DNA from: Nitrospirota bacterium
GTDB lineage: Bacteria > Nitrospirota > 9FT-COMBO-42-15 > HDB-SIOI813
Direction of reading: 5' to 3'
Assembly (NCBI GenBank): GCA_020851375.1
Contig: JADZCV010000033.1
Span: 1 to 38,072 of the forward strand
DNA: 38,072 nucleotides
Made by a program: the position numbers and the translations under genes. The notes below the pieces were generated by a model. That model searched no databases. It saw nothing but the letters and a program-made list of their open reading frames with translations, and was not told the origin of the DNA. This document shows positions 29,087 through 37,920 of the stretch, one piece after another (the stretch's first letter is position 1; each line of letters opens with the position of its first letter).

Positions 29087-29587
29087 ATGGAGAGAAAAGA
29101 GTATGAAATAGGTAGCAAAAAGTTCTATCAGCAGGAGCTGGTGTGGGGACAGATTAAGTGGCTCATTGAATGGGCACGTACAAAAAATATTAATCTGGGA
29201 TCCCTTTCATCTTCAGAAATCCTTGTTCTCATCCAGGAAGAGTTACCTAAAATAATGGCCCTGGTGCTGATAGAAGACGGGAAAAAGCCCGCTGACAAGA
29301 TTTCCGATGGTTTTGAAGGGGTAAAAGGGCTTGAGGAATGGATCAACAGTAATATGACCGGCTCAATCGCAACGGAGGTGATAGCTGATTTTTTTACATT
29401 AAACAGGCCTGCACACCTTATAAACAGGATCAGCAGCCTGTTCAATCTGGCTACTGCGATGACTGGCTCGAAGAAACCCTTGCCATCCTCTGCGACGGGG
29501 ACATTACAAGACTCCCATGGATCCTCGGAAACGTTACCCCAGGAGAATCCGAGCCTTATATCCGCCGACAGATTGAACGGCGAATGA
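29087..29587 (+). CDS. Tail assembly chaperone G
   Basis: This 166-residue frame-0 product has a helical body (EYEIGSKKFYQQELVWGQIK, then LIQEELPKIMALVLIEDGKK and EVIADFFTLNRPAHLINRIS). The last 40 residues (from about MTGSKKPLPSSATG) look like shadow sequence, because the -1 frame there is the natural one. The position between tail tube and tape measure matches lambda G. A strong GGTGGAGG precedes the ATG. Confidence 0.8.
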   Translation: MERKEYEIGSKKFYQQELVWGQIKWLIEWARTKNINLGSLSSSEILVLIQEELPKIMALVLIEDGKKPADKISDGFEGVKGLEEWINSNMTGSIATEVIADFFTLNRPAHLINRISSLFNLATAMTGSKKPLPSSATGTLQDSHGSSETLPQENPSLISADRLNGE

Positions 29588-29763
29588 TGGAGGTGGCAGT
29601 ATTGGGCTTTATTGGAGTGAAATTGCCATGGCATAAAGAGACCACAAAGATTAGGCGCAAAGATCAGGGGATAGGGGAGTTTTGCGGAAAATCTTGCATG
29701 GATGAATGCTCAAGGCTATTTGGTGTGGCGCTGTGGCAAGTTTGTAGGACTTGTCCGGAATAA
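29087..29763 (+). CDS. Tail assembly chaperone GT, made by -1 frameshift
   Basis: Residues 1-103 come from frame 0 up to the T run at 29389-29395. After a -1 slip the frame continues from 29395 to TAA at 29761-29763, adding 122 residues for 225 in total. The added part reads like real protein: CDDWLEETLAILCDGDITRL, PWILGNVTPGESEPYIRRQI, then a Cys-rich end (CGKSCMDECSRLF). In lambda, GT is likewise made by a -1 shift and links the tape measure to tail tube protein. The -1 frame has a TGA immediately before the T run and opens exactly there. Confidence 0.75.
29389..29395 (+). other. T7 slippery heptamer for -1 frameshifting
   Basis: Frame 0 reads GA-T TTT TTT ACA, a perfect X-XXY-YYZ heptamer with all T. 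Sliding back one base puts the ribosome into the open -1 frame, which has its last stop (TGA, 29386-29388) directly before the heptamer. No stem has been folded downstream. Confidence 0.7.
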
Positions 29764-29764
29764 T

Positions 29765-29944
29765 TTATGAAAATAATGTTGTTTCAGGCTTCTTGTTTTT
29801 TAATGATGGAAGTTGAATCAGAATAAATGGAATTAATGGGCCAAAGATAAAGGCTGCGCTTATCCATTTATCAGATCGGCCTTTAATAGAGGCTAAGACG
29901 TAAGTTATATAGGCACTAACGAACCATACCATAATGAATGTCAT
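29765..29944 (-). CDS. Antisense moron: two-helix small membrane protein
   Basis: This 59-residue minus-strand protein lies between rightward tail genes. It starts MTFIMVWFVSAYITYVLASI, then KGRSDKWISAAFIFGPLIPF and ILIQLPSLKNKKPETTLFS. Two transmembrane helices flank a basic loop, the same layout as residues 1-47 of the cargo protein at 2312-2686. The DNA is A+T-rich against its surroundings. Its own near-perfect promoter places the transcript start at or within a base or two of the ATG. These are marks of a moron: an added gene expressed from the prophage. It may alter the lysogen membrane or exclude other phages, but its role is unknown. Confidence 0.75.
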   Translation of the reverse strand: MTFIMVWFVSAYITYVLASIKGRSDKWISAAFIFGPLIPFILIQLPSLKNKKPETTLFS

Positions 29945-29950
29945 AGGATA

Positions 29951-29979
29951 TATATATCGTTTTACGTGGCGGTTGTCAA
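29951..29979 (-). promoter_or_regulatory. Near-consensus promoter of the antisense moron
   Basis: On the minus strand, TTGACA (29974-29979) is followed by exactly 17 bases and TATATA (29951-29956). The expected start site falls near 29944, the ATG itself, so the mRNA should be leaderless. It fires against tail transcription. Confidence 0.75.
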
Positions 29980-29995
29980 TGATAAGGGGTGATTC

Positions 29996-31705
29996 ATGGC
30001 CAGCACAGAACTTAAAATAGTTTTAGGTGCGGAAATAGCACAATTCATATCAGGACTTAAAAATGCTGAGACCAGCATGACCGGCTTCATCAACAAGATC
30101 AAGGGATTTCCAATTCATGCCGCCACCCTTGCAGTTGTAGCGAAAGAAGTTGTGGGCAAGGTCGGCGAACTCATTACCTTCACAGCAGATTACGGAGATG
30201 AATTACTAAAGGCTTCTCAGAAGACAGGCGTGGCAGTTGAAGAACTATCGGGGCTAAAATATGCGGCAGAACTGTCAGGCGTATCTTTTGAACAGTTAAC
30301 AACAAACCTCGGAAAGCTCTCGAAAAACTTATTTGATGCGGCCTCAGGGACGGGGGACGCTAAAGATGCCTTTAAGAAATTAGGGGTTGATGTTAAAGAT
30401 TCAAATGGGAATTTAAGGTCTTCCGAAGACGTTCTTATAGACGTTGCCGAGAAATTCTCGACAATGGAAGATGGCACGACCAAGTCGGCTCTTGCCATGA
30501 AAATATTTGGAAAATCAGGGGCAGACATGATCCCCCTACTTAATCAAGGCGCTGCTGGCATCAAAGAGGCAACAGAGGAGGCAAAAGCATTTGGGCTCGT
30601 CGTAGGCGAAGACGCTGCAAAGGAGGCTGAGGATTTTAATGATAATTTGGATCGCATGAAAGGCCTTGTTAAGGGAGTAGCTACGGCAATCGGCAATAAT
30701 CTGATACCTGCAATAAATGATTTAATAGAAGCTTGGATAGAATACAGCAAAAAAGTCAATAAAACTCCGAGTATATGGGAAGAAATGTGGAAGAAGGCAA
30801 GTCCATCGGCTGAGATTAATGAAAAACTCAAAGGCATCGGGTTTATGCAGGGCGGAGAATTTTGGATTGGAGAAGGTGTTGGTGGAACTATACCCCCAAG
30901 TCAATCCAATGCTAAATGGTCATCAGGAGGGAAAGATAAAAAGAAAAAAACATCTCCGCCGGTAATAGATGATGAAGAGAAAAAGAAAATTGATAAGGCA
31001 AAAAAGGAATACGAAGATTTTATGCAGGCCTATCAGGATGATTTTTCCGCGGCTTTCAACAAAATGGATAGGGAATACGAAGATTTTATGCAGGCCTATC
31101 AGGATGATTTTTCCGCAGCTTTCAATAAGATGGATAGGGAATACGAAGACTTCATGCAGGCCTACCGTGACTCATTTTCGGAGGAAATGCTGCCAACGAC
31201 CAAGACCTTCTCAGAAGGCTGGCATGAGGCCATTAAGAAATACGTGGAAGACACCGGCAGCATGTTCAATCTTGCCACTGATATGGCAAGACAGACCGCA
31301 CAGGCCATGCAGTCCGCCTTCCAGAACTTTTTCTTCGACATGTTTCAGGGGAAGATTACCAGCATGAAAGACCTTCTGCGGGGGCTTCTGACCTTTGCCC
31401 AGCAGGTGGCGTCCAACATCCTTGCAAGCATGGCGACTACGAAGATAATGTCTTGGGTGGGTTCAGCCGCTACTTCTATTCCTGCAGGGGCAATAGGTTC
31501 AGCCGCAGGCGGTGGATTTGTAATGGAGAAAACAGCAAGGTTATCCAGTGAAACTGAGAAGGTCACGGTCAACATCGTCAATTCCGGCAATACTGAAAGG
31601 CCTGATGTCTCATACAGAAGGAGCGACATTGAAGGGCTGGTATTGGATATTATATACCGGGATTACAATCGCAATGGCATGATGAGAAATCTGGGGACAA
31701 CATAA
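29996..31705 (+). CDS. Tape measure protein
   Basis: This 569-residue protein sets tail length. The N-terminal part has the usual TP901/lambda-type helices: LVVLGAEIAQFISGL-like start, YGDELLKASQKTGVAVEELS, LGKLSKNLFDAASGTGDAKD, then STMEDGTTKSALAMKIFGKS and GADMIPLLNQG. A Lys-rich linker and a 22-residue tandem repeat (about 338-400) follow, then a helical C-terminus (MARQTAQAMQSAFQNFFFDM) and a glycine/alanine hydrophobic segment near 500. It is short compared with lambda gpH (853), which suggests a tail well under 100 nm. AAGGGG precedes the ATG. Confidence 0.9.
   Translation: MASTELKIVLGAEIAQFISGLKNAETSMTGFINKIKGFPIHAATLAVVAKEVVGKVGELITFTADYGDELLKASQKTGVAVEELSGLKYAAELSGVSFEQLTTNLGKLSKNLFDAASGTGDAKDAFKKLGVDVKDSNGNLRSSEDVLIDVAEKFSTMEDGTTKSALAMKIFGKSGADMIPLLNQGAAGIKEATEEAKAFGLVVGEDAAKEAEDFNDNLDRMKGLVKGVATAIGNNLIPAINDLIEAWIEYSKKVNKTPSIWEEMWKKASPSAEINEKLKGIGFMQGGEFWIGEGVGGTIPPSQSNAKWSSGGKDKKKKTSPPVIDDEEKKKIDKAKKEYEDFMQAYQDDFSAAFNKMDREYEDFMQAYQDDFSAAFNKMDREYEDFMQAYRDSFSEEMLPTTKTFSEGWHEAIKKYVEDTGSMFNLATDMARQTAQAMQSAFQNFFFDMFQGKITSMKDLLRGLLTFAQQVASNILASMATTKIMSWVGSAATSIPAGAIGSAAGGGFVMEKTARLSSETEKVTVNIVNSGNTERPDVSYRRSDIEGLVLDIIYRDYNRNGMMRNLGTT
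31007..31190 (+). repeat. 66-base tandem repeat within the tape measure gene
   Basis: Two almost identical 66-base copies (31007-31072, 31073-31138) differ at a few third positions, and a partial third copy runs from 31139 to about 31190. Each full copy encodes 22 residues starting EYEDFMQAYQDDFSAAFNKM. Unequal crossing-over here would change protein length in 22-residue steps. Confidence 0.9.
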
Positions 31706-31706
31706 A

Positions 31707-32054
31707 ATGGCAGACTATCCCTCAAGCCTGTTAATTGAGTTCCCCTTTGATGAGTCCACTCCTGACTATGGTGTTATCCGCACAGAGATGGAAATGGGCT
31801 ACGTCCAGACCAGGGCAAGGACTACGATCGCTCCACGGGGATATAAGTTTTCTCATAGGAATCTTACCGCTTCCGAGATCTCGACATGGCTTACCTTCTG
31901 GAATGCAAGAAAAGGCGGAGGGGAGTCCTTTAACTTCACGGATCCACGGACCAGCGCCACGGTATCTTGCAGGTTTAAGCAGGCACAGTCGGTGATCCGG
32001 AGAACAGGGCCGGTAACTTATGACATAGATGTTGAGCTTGAAGAGGCACTTTAA
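31707..32054 (+). CDS. Minor tail protein gpM-like
   Basis: This 115-residue protein follows the tape measure as in lambda. It includes GYVQTRARTTIAPRGYKFSH, ASEISTWLTFWNARKGGGES and FNFTDPRTSATVSCRFKQAQ, a pattern shared by gpM and related distal-tail proteins. It should form a ring at the tail tip and help attach gpL. Confidence 0.75.
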   Translation: MADYPSSLLIEFPFDESTPDYGVIRTEMEMGYVQTRARTTIAPRGYKFSHRNLTASEISTWLTFWNARKGGGESFNFTDPRTSATVSCRFKQAQSVIRRTGPVTYDIDVELEEAL

Positions 32055-32074
32055 CGTTAATAAAAGGGAGATTT

Positions 32075-32392
32075 ATGAAGGCAATCAAGTTTGAGTTGAA
32101 GGAATTGGAAACAAAAGAAGGTAAGAACTTCCGGTATCGGGATGTTCTGGAGGTAATTGTCAAGACCCCTCAGGATAAGCAGGGGATACTTATTGCCGAG
32201 ATGAGGAGCCTCATCAAGATACTGGATAAGCTTGAGGCCGCAAACGGCTCGATGCTTCTCTCATCCGATGAGTGGAACATTTTAAAATCCCGGGCCGGTG
32301 TCTTCCCATGGGGGATGGTATCAAGGGAAATCGTCCAGTTTGTGGATGACCTTGAAGGGGCTAAAGAGATTGAACTGACAGAGGCATCGTGA
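32075..32392 (+). CDS. Unknown protein between gpM and gpL
   Basis: This 105-residue charged protein starts MKAIKFELKELETKEGKNFR and has a helix LIKILDKLEAANGSMLLSSD and a WGMVSREIVQFVDDL segment. Lambda has no gene at this place. It might be a tail-tip chaperone or regulator. GGGAG precedes the ATG, and its stop overlaps the gpL start. Confidence 0.6.
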   Translation: MKAIKFELKELETKEGKNFRYRDVLEVIVKTPQDKQGILIAEMRSLIKILDKLEAANGSMLLSSDEWNILKSRAGVFPWGMVSREIVQFVDDLEGAKEIELTEAS

Positions 32393-33003
32393 AGATAATC
32401 AATGCGAATCTCATTACAGAGAAAAACAAGCTCTCAACGTCTTCCGTCTGGCTGACGCTCCTCCAGGTTGAAGTATCAGACACAACCACTATTTACTTGG
32501 TCCCGAATCCCCAGTCAGTGACTTTTGACGGACATACTTATAATCCCTTTCCCTGCAAGATTGAGCCGGTGCGCTCTGATGCAAAAGGCGGCCTAAATGA
32601 GGTTGTGGTATCCGTCTCAAATGTCACACGGGAGATCAGCGCCTATGTTGAGGCAAATGATTTACGGGGCAGAACAGTTCGGTTGATAGGCGTAAACAGC
32701 GCAAACCTCTCAGACCCTACGGCTAAGGTCTTTGATGAAGAATATATCATCACGGAAATAGACATAACAGAGCAGCTTGTAAACTTCCGGCTTGGGCATG
32801 TAAGGTTCCTGCAGCAGAATTTCCCGGGAAGCCGGTTTTTCCGGGATAACTGCCGGTGGGTATATAAATCAACAGAATGCGGATATTCCGGAGGAATGAC
32901 ATCCTGCGACAAGATACTTGAAGACTCAAACGGTTGCAGGGCGCACGGAAATCAGTCCCGGTTTGGCGGCTTTCCGGTGCTGCCGTCTCCACGATATGTT
33001 TGA
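32389..33003 (+). CDS. Minor tail protein gpL-like, probable iron-sulfur protein
   Basis: This 204-residue protein has an N-terminal beta domain (VWLTLLQVEVSDTTTIYLVP, GLNEVVVSVSNVTREISAYV) and a C-terminal segment with four spaced cysteines, C155, C164, C173 and C183 (DNCRW, TECGY, TSCDK, NGCRAHGN), ending GGFPVLPSPRY. The lambda gpL C-terminus binds an iron-sulfur cluster with such cysteines. It overlaps the gpK gene by 8 bases. Confidence 0.85.
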   Translation: MKIINANLITEKNKLSTSSVWLTLLQVEVSDTTTIYLVPNPQSVTFDGHTYNPFPCKIEPVRSDAKGGLNEVVVSVSNVTREISAYVEANDLRGRTVRLIGVNSANLSDPTAKVFDEEYIITEIDITEQLVNFRLGHVRFLQQNFPGSRFFRDNCRWVYKSTECGYSGGMTSCDKILEDSNGCRAHGNQSRFGGFPVLPSPRYV

Positions 33004-33382
33004 TGACCTGATAGGCATACCGTATGTGGAATGCGGTCGGACACTGCAGGGGCTTGACTGCTTTGGACTTGTTTTAATATGTCAGAAGCGACTTGGCATC
33101 GAGGCCCCTGACCCTTTTCTCATAGAGCATAAGAAGGCAGTGCCTGAGAACGGCTGGTCAGACTGGATTATCCGGGAGTTTTCCGGCTGGGTGCAAATAA
33201 AAAAACCCATATTTGCAGCAGTTATTGTTTTCGCAAATAAGGATGGCATCCCGGATCATGCCGGTGTGATGATAGACGAGCGCCGGTTTATTCACTCAGT
33301 GCGAAAGGCAGGGGTAGTGATAGGGCGCCTTGACAGATGTCCATATCCGGTTATAGGAGCATATGAATACAGAAGAGCTTGA
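32996..33382 (+). CDS. Tail-tip NlpC/P60 peptidase (gpK-like)
   Basis: Read from ATG at 32996 this is 128 residues, starting MFDDLIGIPYVECGRTLQGL. It is the NlpC/P60 half of gpK: Cys22 (GLDCFGLV), His88 (IPDHAGVMI) and a third polar residue near His100 (RFIHSVRKAGV). It may cut peptidoglycan during DNA entry. The JAB/Mov34 half of lambda gpK is absent. A longer frame from 32918 overlaps gpL and is unlikely. Confidence 0.8.
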   Translation: MFDDLIGIPYVECGRTLQGLDCFGLVLICQKRLGIEAPDPFLIEHKKAVPENGWSDWIIREFSGWVQIKKPIFAAVIVFANKDGIPDHAGVMIDERRFIHSVRKAGVVIGRLDRCPYPVIGAYEYRRA

Positions 33383-36300
33383 TACAGGCACAGTTACACT
33401 GACTATAATAGAAAATCCCCTTGAAATGGAGCGCACCCGCTCATCTGTAAGCCTTCCTTATGAATGGGAAAAGTCTGTTTATGATGTCCTTCCGGAGAGA
33501 GTTTCAGCGCATCCTGACGATTGGGTAATTATCAATGACGGCAGAGAACTCACGATAGACGAGAGCAGGACAGTCCTCCTGCAGGCCGGTGGGGAGGTAA
33601 TCTGCTATCCGAGGATTAAGGATAAGGTTGTAAAAGGCGCCATCGGTATTGTGTTGATTCTGGCAGGGGTAATTTCTGGGACGCCCTGGCTTACATATGC
33701 TGGCGCTACTATGTTTGCAACCGCCATGGTCGAAGGTTTCGTTAGAACGCCCCGACCCAGGGATGGCGACACATCGTCCACATACGGCTTCGGCGGCATC
33801 AGAAACGACACCCGGATAGGGTCCCCCATCCCTGTAGTCTATGGAGAACACAGGGTCGGAGGCCATTATATTGAACTCCGGGTGAAGCCCGATATCGCCA
33901 CTGACAATGACACACTCCGTGCCCTTATTGCAGTTTCAGAGGGTGAGGTTGATAGTGTATCTACTTCATCATCTGAAGTTGAGATAAACGGTCAGGCAGC
34001 ATCAAACTATAACGGCCAACCTGCAATATCCATACAATCCAACACAGGTACAAACAGTCAGAGCGCCTTTACTCAGGATGGGTTTGGAGACGGCAGCGGC
34101 ACAACCTACAGTGTTGGTACCGTGATCAGCACATCCTGGCTTACCTATACCGGCTTTGGTACCAACATTACGGCGTGGGAACTGAACCTGACATTCCCGA
34201 CGGGTTTATGGTACAGCAACAAAAAAGGAGATATTAAGAATACGAGTGTTACCTTTGACATAGAATACAGACTCGTTGGCGCCGGTTCCTGGACAAGTGC
34301 CGGTCAGACGACAATTACAGCGTCAAAATTGCAGGCAGTACGAAGATATTTCCGGAAGGATGGCCTTACTGCAGGACAGTATGAGGTACGGATTAAACGC
34401 ACAAGCGAAGAGAGTACGGCATCAAGAAGGGCAGACCAGGCCCAGCTATCTTCAGTCACGGAGATAGTAAATGACGCCTACAAATACCCCAATGCCGCAC
34501 TCCTTGCCGTCTCTGCCGTCGCCACGAACCAAATCAGCGGCGGTCTTCCGGCAATCACCACAATCGTCAAGGGCAGGAAGGTCAGGGTCTATACTGACCC
34601 GAACACATACACGACTGTATGGACTGACAATCCCGCATGGGTCGTGCTCGATATGCTCACAAACACCCGCTACGGCATGGGATTACCATACTCTGATATG
34701 TACATCCAGAGTTTCATTGACTGGGCGGCATACTGTAATGAGCTGGTCCCTGATGGTCAGGGAGGGCAGGATAAACGTTCCACGTGCAACATCGTATTCG
34801 ATGCGGAAGAGAGATTGTGGGATGCAGTGCTTAAGGTTTGTGCAATAGGCTATGCCATGCTGATTAAATCCGGGAACAAGATTCAGGTAAAGATAGAGAA
34901 GCAGGATACACCGGTTCAGCTATTTACAATGGCGAATATTGTACGCGGGTCCTTTAAGGAATCCTTTATGTCGCTTCAGAACCGCTCAAACGTCTTTGAA
35001 GTGCAATACCTCAACAAGGACAATAATTACTTGCAGGACATGGTCACATGGGAAGATCCGGCCATATATTCCAGTGCCGAGGCAGTAAAGAAGCAGACTG
35101 TTACGACATACGGGATAACCCGAACATCTCACGCCATCCGGTTTGCAAGGTTCCTTGCGAATATCAACCGCTATATTACCCGCACGATACAGTTTGAGGT
35201 CGGCATTGATGCAATCGCCTGTGAGCCGGGGGATGTGATCAGATTCCAGCATGACGTCCCGCAGTGGGGCTTTGCCTCAAGGGCAGCGGTGGGATCCGGT
35301 TCAAGTTCAGTAGTCCTCGATACGGCAATGACGGTTGAGGCCAGCAAGACTTATCAGGTGCTGGTCCGACACTCTGACGACACGATAGAGACAAAAACCG
35401 TTACAAATACGCCGGGGACATATACGACTCTTACCATCTCCGGAACATGGACACAAACGCCAGCAGACGGTGATGTCGTGGCCTTTGGGGAGACCAGTAT
35501 CCTTGTCAAACCATTCCGGATCGTTGCCATCGAGCGCACCGAGCAGATGACTGCCCGGGTAACTTCAGTCGAATATAATGCATCTGTCTATGACGACAGC
35601 GATATCACAGCGGCAAACGTGGTCAATTATTCTGTGCTGCCGAATCCGAACAGTCCGCCGCCACAAGTCACGGACCTTGCGCTCTCTCAACTGGATGATG
35701 ATCAGCGCACCGTGGCTGTGACCTTTACCCCGCCAAATGACTACCGGTATCAGACGGCAAGGATATATAAAGTCGTGGGTGATATGAATGTCCCCATCGG
35801 GGAATCACGGGAAGGGGCCTTCTATATTCATGACACCCCGCCTGGCACAGAGCTGACAATTATAGTCATCTCAGTCTCTCGCACCGGAAGTCAGGCAAAC
35901 ATCTCACAGGCACCCTCTGCCACAATTACAGTATCAGCAGGCAGGCTGCCGCCCGATGTCACCGGACTTGAGCTTGTCGGACAGGGAAATGACACGGAGT
36001 TTGTCGGCAAGGATGCGAAGTTTCAATGGAGAGACAGGGGCAGGACATCAGGTTTTGGGCTTGAAGGCCTCGGTGAAGAGACACTTGGCGCCGGCGCTGG
36101 TGGTATTGACCCGTTCTTTAAAAACTACCGTGTCGAGATTTACAACACCGACGGAGTGACGTTGCGGCGTCGTGAATATGTCGTAGACCCGCTATATACC
36201 TACAGCCATGAGAAGAATTATGAGGATGCCCAGAGGCTTGAGGCCGGGGTGGTAGTCCGGTCATTTATGATTAAGGTCTGGCAGCAGGATACCTTCAACC

Positions 36301-37904
36301 AGATGTCGGCCAGTCCGGCAATCCTGACCGTATCAAATCCCTCACCCGGAATTGTGGGTAACTTTACTGTCACGGATGTCTACGGTGGCAGCCTTGCGAT
36401 CTCGTGGGATAAGAGCGCTGAGATTGATATTACCGGCTACAAGCTCCACATGAGCACAAATTCAGGCTTTACGCCGGATGCCTCAAATCTTATCTATTCC
36501 GGGCCGGACACGTACATTATCAAGAACAATCTGACACCAGGAACGACATATTATTTCAAGGTAGCAGCCTTTGACACTTTTGGGGAGAGCGGCCTTACAT
36601 ACTCAGGTCAGGTATCAGCTACGCCCAGCAGGGTAAAGACGAACTTCCTTGACCTTGAGATGCGGGTTCCTAAGATAGCCGGTATAAGCATTGATGCGAA
36701 CCCCTCAACAAACGTTGTGTCGTGGACAGCAGGCGTGATCAGCTATGTCAATGATGCAGGATCCCCTGCCTCTGTTACGACCTCATCCGGTAATGCCACA
36801 TGGACGAGCGGGCTACTCTATATCTACTGGGTCAAAGGGGCTACCACCATATCAACGACGACAAATCAGGCAACTGCCTATGCCGCTGACAACGTAATAT
36901 TGGGGACATATCAGGGAGGTACTGACCTTGTGGTTGATGTTGGCAGACAAGTGATCCACTCATCATTCATCAGGACAATATCCCTTTCGGCCATAAATGC
37001 TAACTTGGGTTATGTCACCGCAGGCACCCTTGAGGCAGTGACAATGAAATCCTCGGCCTCAATCAGTTATAACAACGGCACTGGCTGGTGGATAGGGATT
37101 GACGCCTCAACGCCGAAGCTCTTCATAGGTAACTCAGTAGGAAACAAGCTCACGTGGGATGGAACGACATTAACGGTTGTTGGTTCCATTACTATTCAGG
37201 GGGGCTCTGGATATGCGAACCTGTCGGACAAGCCAACTTCACTGTCCAGCATAAATTCAGGAGAAGGGACAAAGCTGTCAGGTATCCAAGCCGGCGCAAC
37301 TGCCAATTCTTCTGATGCTACTCTGTTAAACAGGTCTAACCACACAGGAACTCAGGGAGCAAGCAGTCTTGATACTACTGTTATATCCGGAGGAAAAATA
37401 ATAACGGGGTTACTGACAGCAGATAACATACAGACGGGGACTTTAAATGCTTCTTTAGTAACTGTTACAAATCTGTCCGCAAGTAATATAATTACAGGCA
37501 CAATATCGCTGAACAGATTGCCGGGATTAACCGTCTCTGATGCAGCTACTTATGGAGGTGCAGTCACTATATCGGCGACTATTTGGACTGACCTTGTTAC
37601 AATATCTTTTACAACGTCTGGCGGAACTGTGCATGTAATAGCCCGCTCTTGGATATATTTTAATTCCAGCGCTGGGCAGCTTGAATTCAGACTTAGGAAG
37701 GACGAGACAGCCGACTTAGATAACCAAACGATGTATTTTTCAAGCACGGCTGGTATTGGATACGGGTCATTTCTGAATATGTTCGGAGTAATTACCGGAT
37801 TATCTGCAGGTAGTTATACATTTAAACTTCAATCATACGGTGGAAGTGGAAATGGCAGAGCGGCAGCAGGTAGCAAGATAATGGTTATCGAAACTATAAA
37901 ATAA
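33363..37904 (+). CDS. Tail-tip host-specificity protein, gpI-gpJ-like fusion
   Basis: This 1513-residue protein is the central tail fibre. The N-terminal 130 residues look like gpI: a ubiquitin-like part, then a hydrophobic segment (KGAIGIVLILAGVISGTPWL, about 90-128). From about 140 the gpJ core follows: GGIRNDTRIGSPIPVVYGEH, RVGGHYIELR, VWTDNPAWVVLDMLTNTRYG, then VFEVQYLNKDNNYLQDMVTW. At least two FN3 domains (about 765-860 and 995-1085) precede a C-terminal fibre with Ser/Thr-rich receptor-binding repeats (LLNRSNHTGTQGASSLDTTV). It recognises the host surface. Confidence 0.9.
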   Translation: MNTEELDTGTVTLTIIENPLEMERTRSSVSLPYEWEKSVYDVLPERVSAHPDDWVIINDGRELTIDESRTVLLQAGGEVICYPRIKDKVVKGAIGIVLILAGVISGTPWLTYAGATMFATAMVEGFVRTPRPRDGDTSSTYGFGGIRNDTRIGSPIPVVYGEHRVGGHYIELRVKPDIATDNDTLRALIAVSEGEVDSVSTSSSEVEINGQAASNYNGQPAISIQSNTGTNSQSAFTQDGFGDGSGTTYSVGTVISTSWLTYTGFGTNITAWELNLTFPTGLWYSNKKGDIKNTSVTFDIEYRLVGAGSWTSAGQTTITASKLQAVRRYFRKDGLTAGQYEVRIKRTSEESTASRRADQAQLSSVTEIVNDAYKYPNAALLAVSAVATNQISGGLPAITTIVKGRKVRVYTDPNTYTTVWTDNPAWVVLDMLTNTRYGMGLPYSDMYIQSFIDWAAYCNELVPDGQGGQDKRSTCNIVFDAEERLWDAVLKVCAIGYAMLIKSGNKIQVKIEKQDTPVQLFTMANIVRGSFKESFMSLQNRSNVFEVQYLNKDNNYLQDMVTWEDPAIYSSAEAVKKQTVTTYGITRTSHAIRFARFLANINRYITRTIQFEVGIDAIACEPGDVIRFQHDVPQWGFASRAAVGSGSSSVVLDTAMTVEASKTYQVLVRHSDDTIETKTVTNTPGTYTTLTISGTWTQTPADGDVVAFGETSILVKPFRIVAIERTEQMTARVTSVEYNASVYDDSDITAANVVNYSVLPNPNSPPPQVTDLALSQLDDDQRTVAVTFTPPNDYRYQTARIYKVVGDMNVPIGESREGAFYIHDTPPGTELTIIVISVSRTGSQANISQAPSATITVSAGRLPPDVTGLELVGQGNDTEFVGKDAKFQWRDRGRTSGFGLEGLGEETLGAGAGGIDPFFKNYRVEIYNTDGVTLRRREYVVDPLYTYSHEKNYEDAQRLEAGVVVRSFMIKVWQQDTFNQMSASPAILTVSNPSPGIVGNFTVTDVYGGSLAISWDKSAEIDITGYKLHMSTNSGFTPDASNLIYSGPDTYIIKNNLTPGTTYYFKVAAFDTFGESGLTYSGQVSATPSRVKTNFLDLEMRVPKIAGISIDANPSTNVVSWTAGVISYVNDAGSPASVTTSSGNATWTSGLLYIYWVKGATTISTTTNQATAYAADNVILGTYQGGTDLVVDVGRQVIHSSFIRTISLSAINANLGYVTAGTLEAVTMKSSASISYNNGTGWWIGIDASTPKLFIGNSVGNKLTWDGTTLTVVGSITIQGGSGYANLSDKPTSLSSINSGEGTKLSGIQAGATANSSDATLLNRSNHTGTQGASSLDTTVISGGKIITGLLTADNIQTGTLNASLVTVTNLSASNIITGTISLNRLPGLTVSDAATYGGAVTISATIWTDLVTISFTTSGGTVHVIARSWIYFNSSAGQLEFRLRKDETADLDNQTMYFSSTAGIGYGSFLNMFGVITGLSAGSYTFKLQSYGGSGNGRAAAGSKIMVIETIK

Positions 37905-37920
37905 TGTATGGAGGTAGGGT

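Noticed and set aside
30969-31367. Repetitive ORF inside the tape measure gene
   Set aside because: It is a shadow of the 66-base tandem repeat in another frame, without a start signal.
32918-32995. Longer N-terminus for the NlpC/P60 protein
   Set aside because: The extra residues lie in the shadow of the conserved gpL C-terminus, and the ATG at 32996 begins at the expected domain start.
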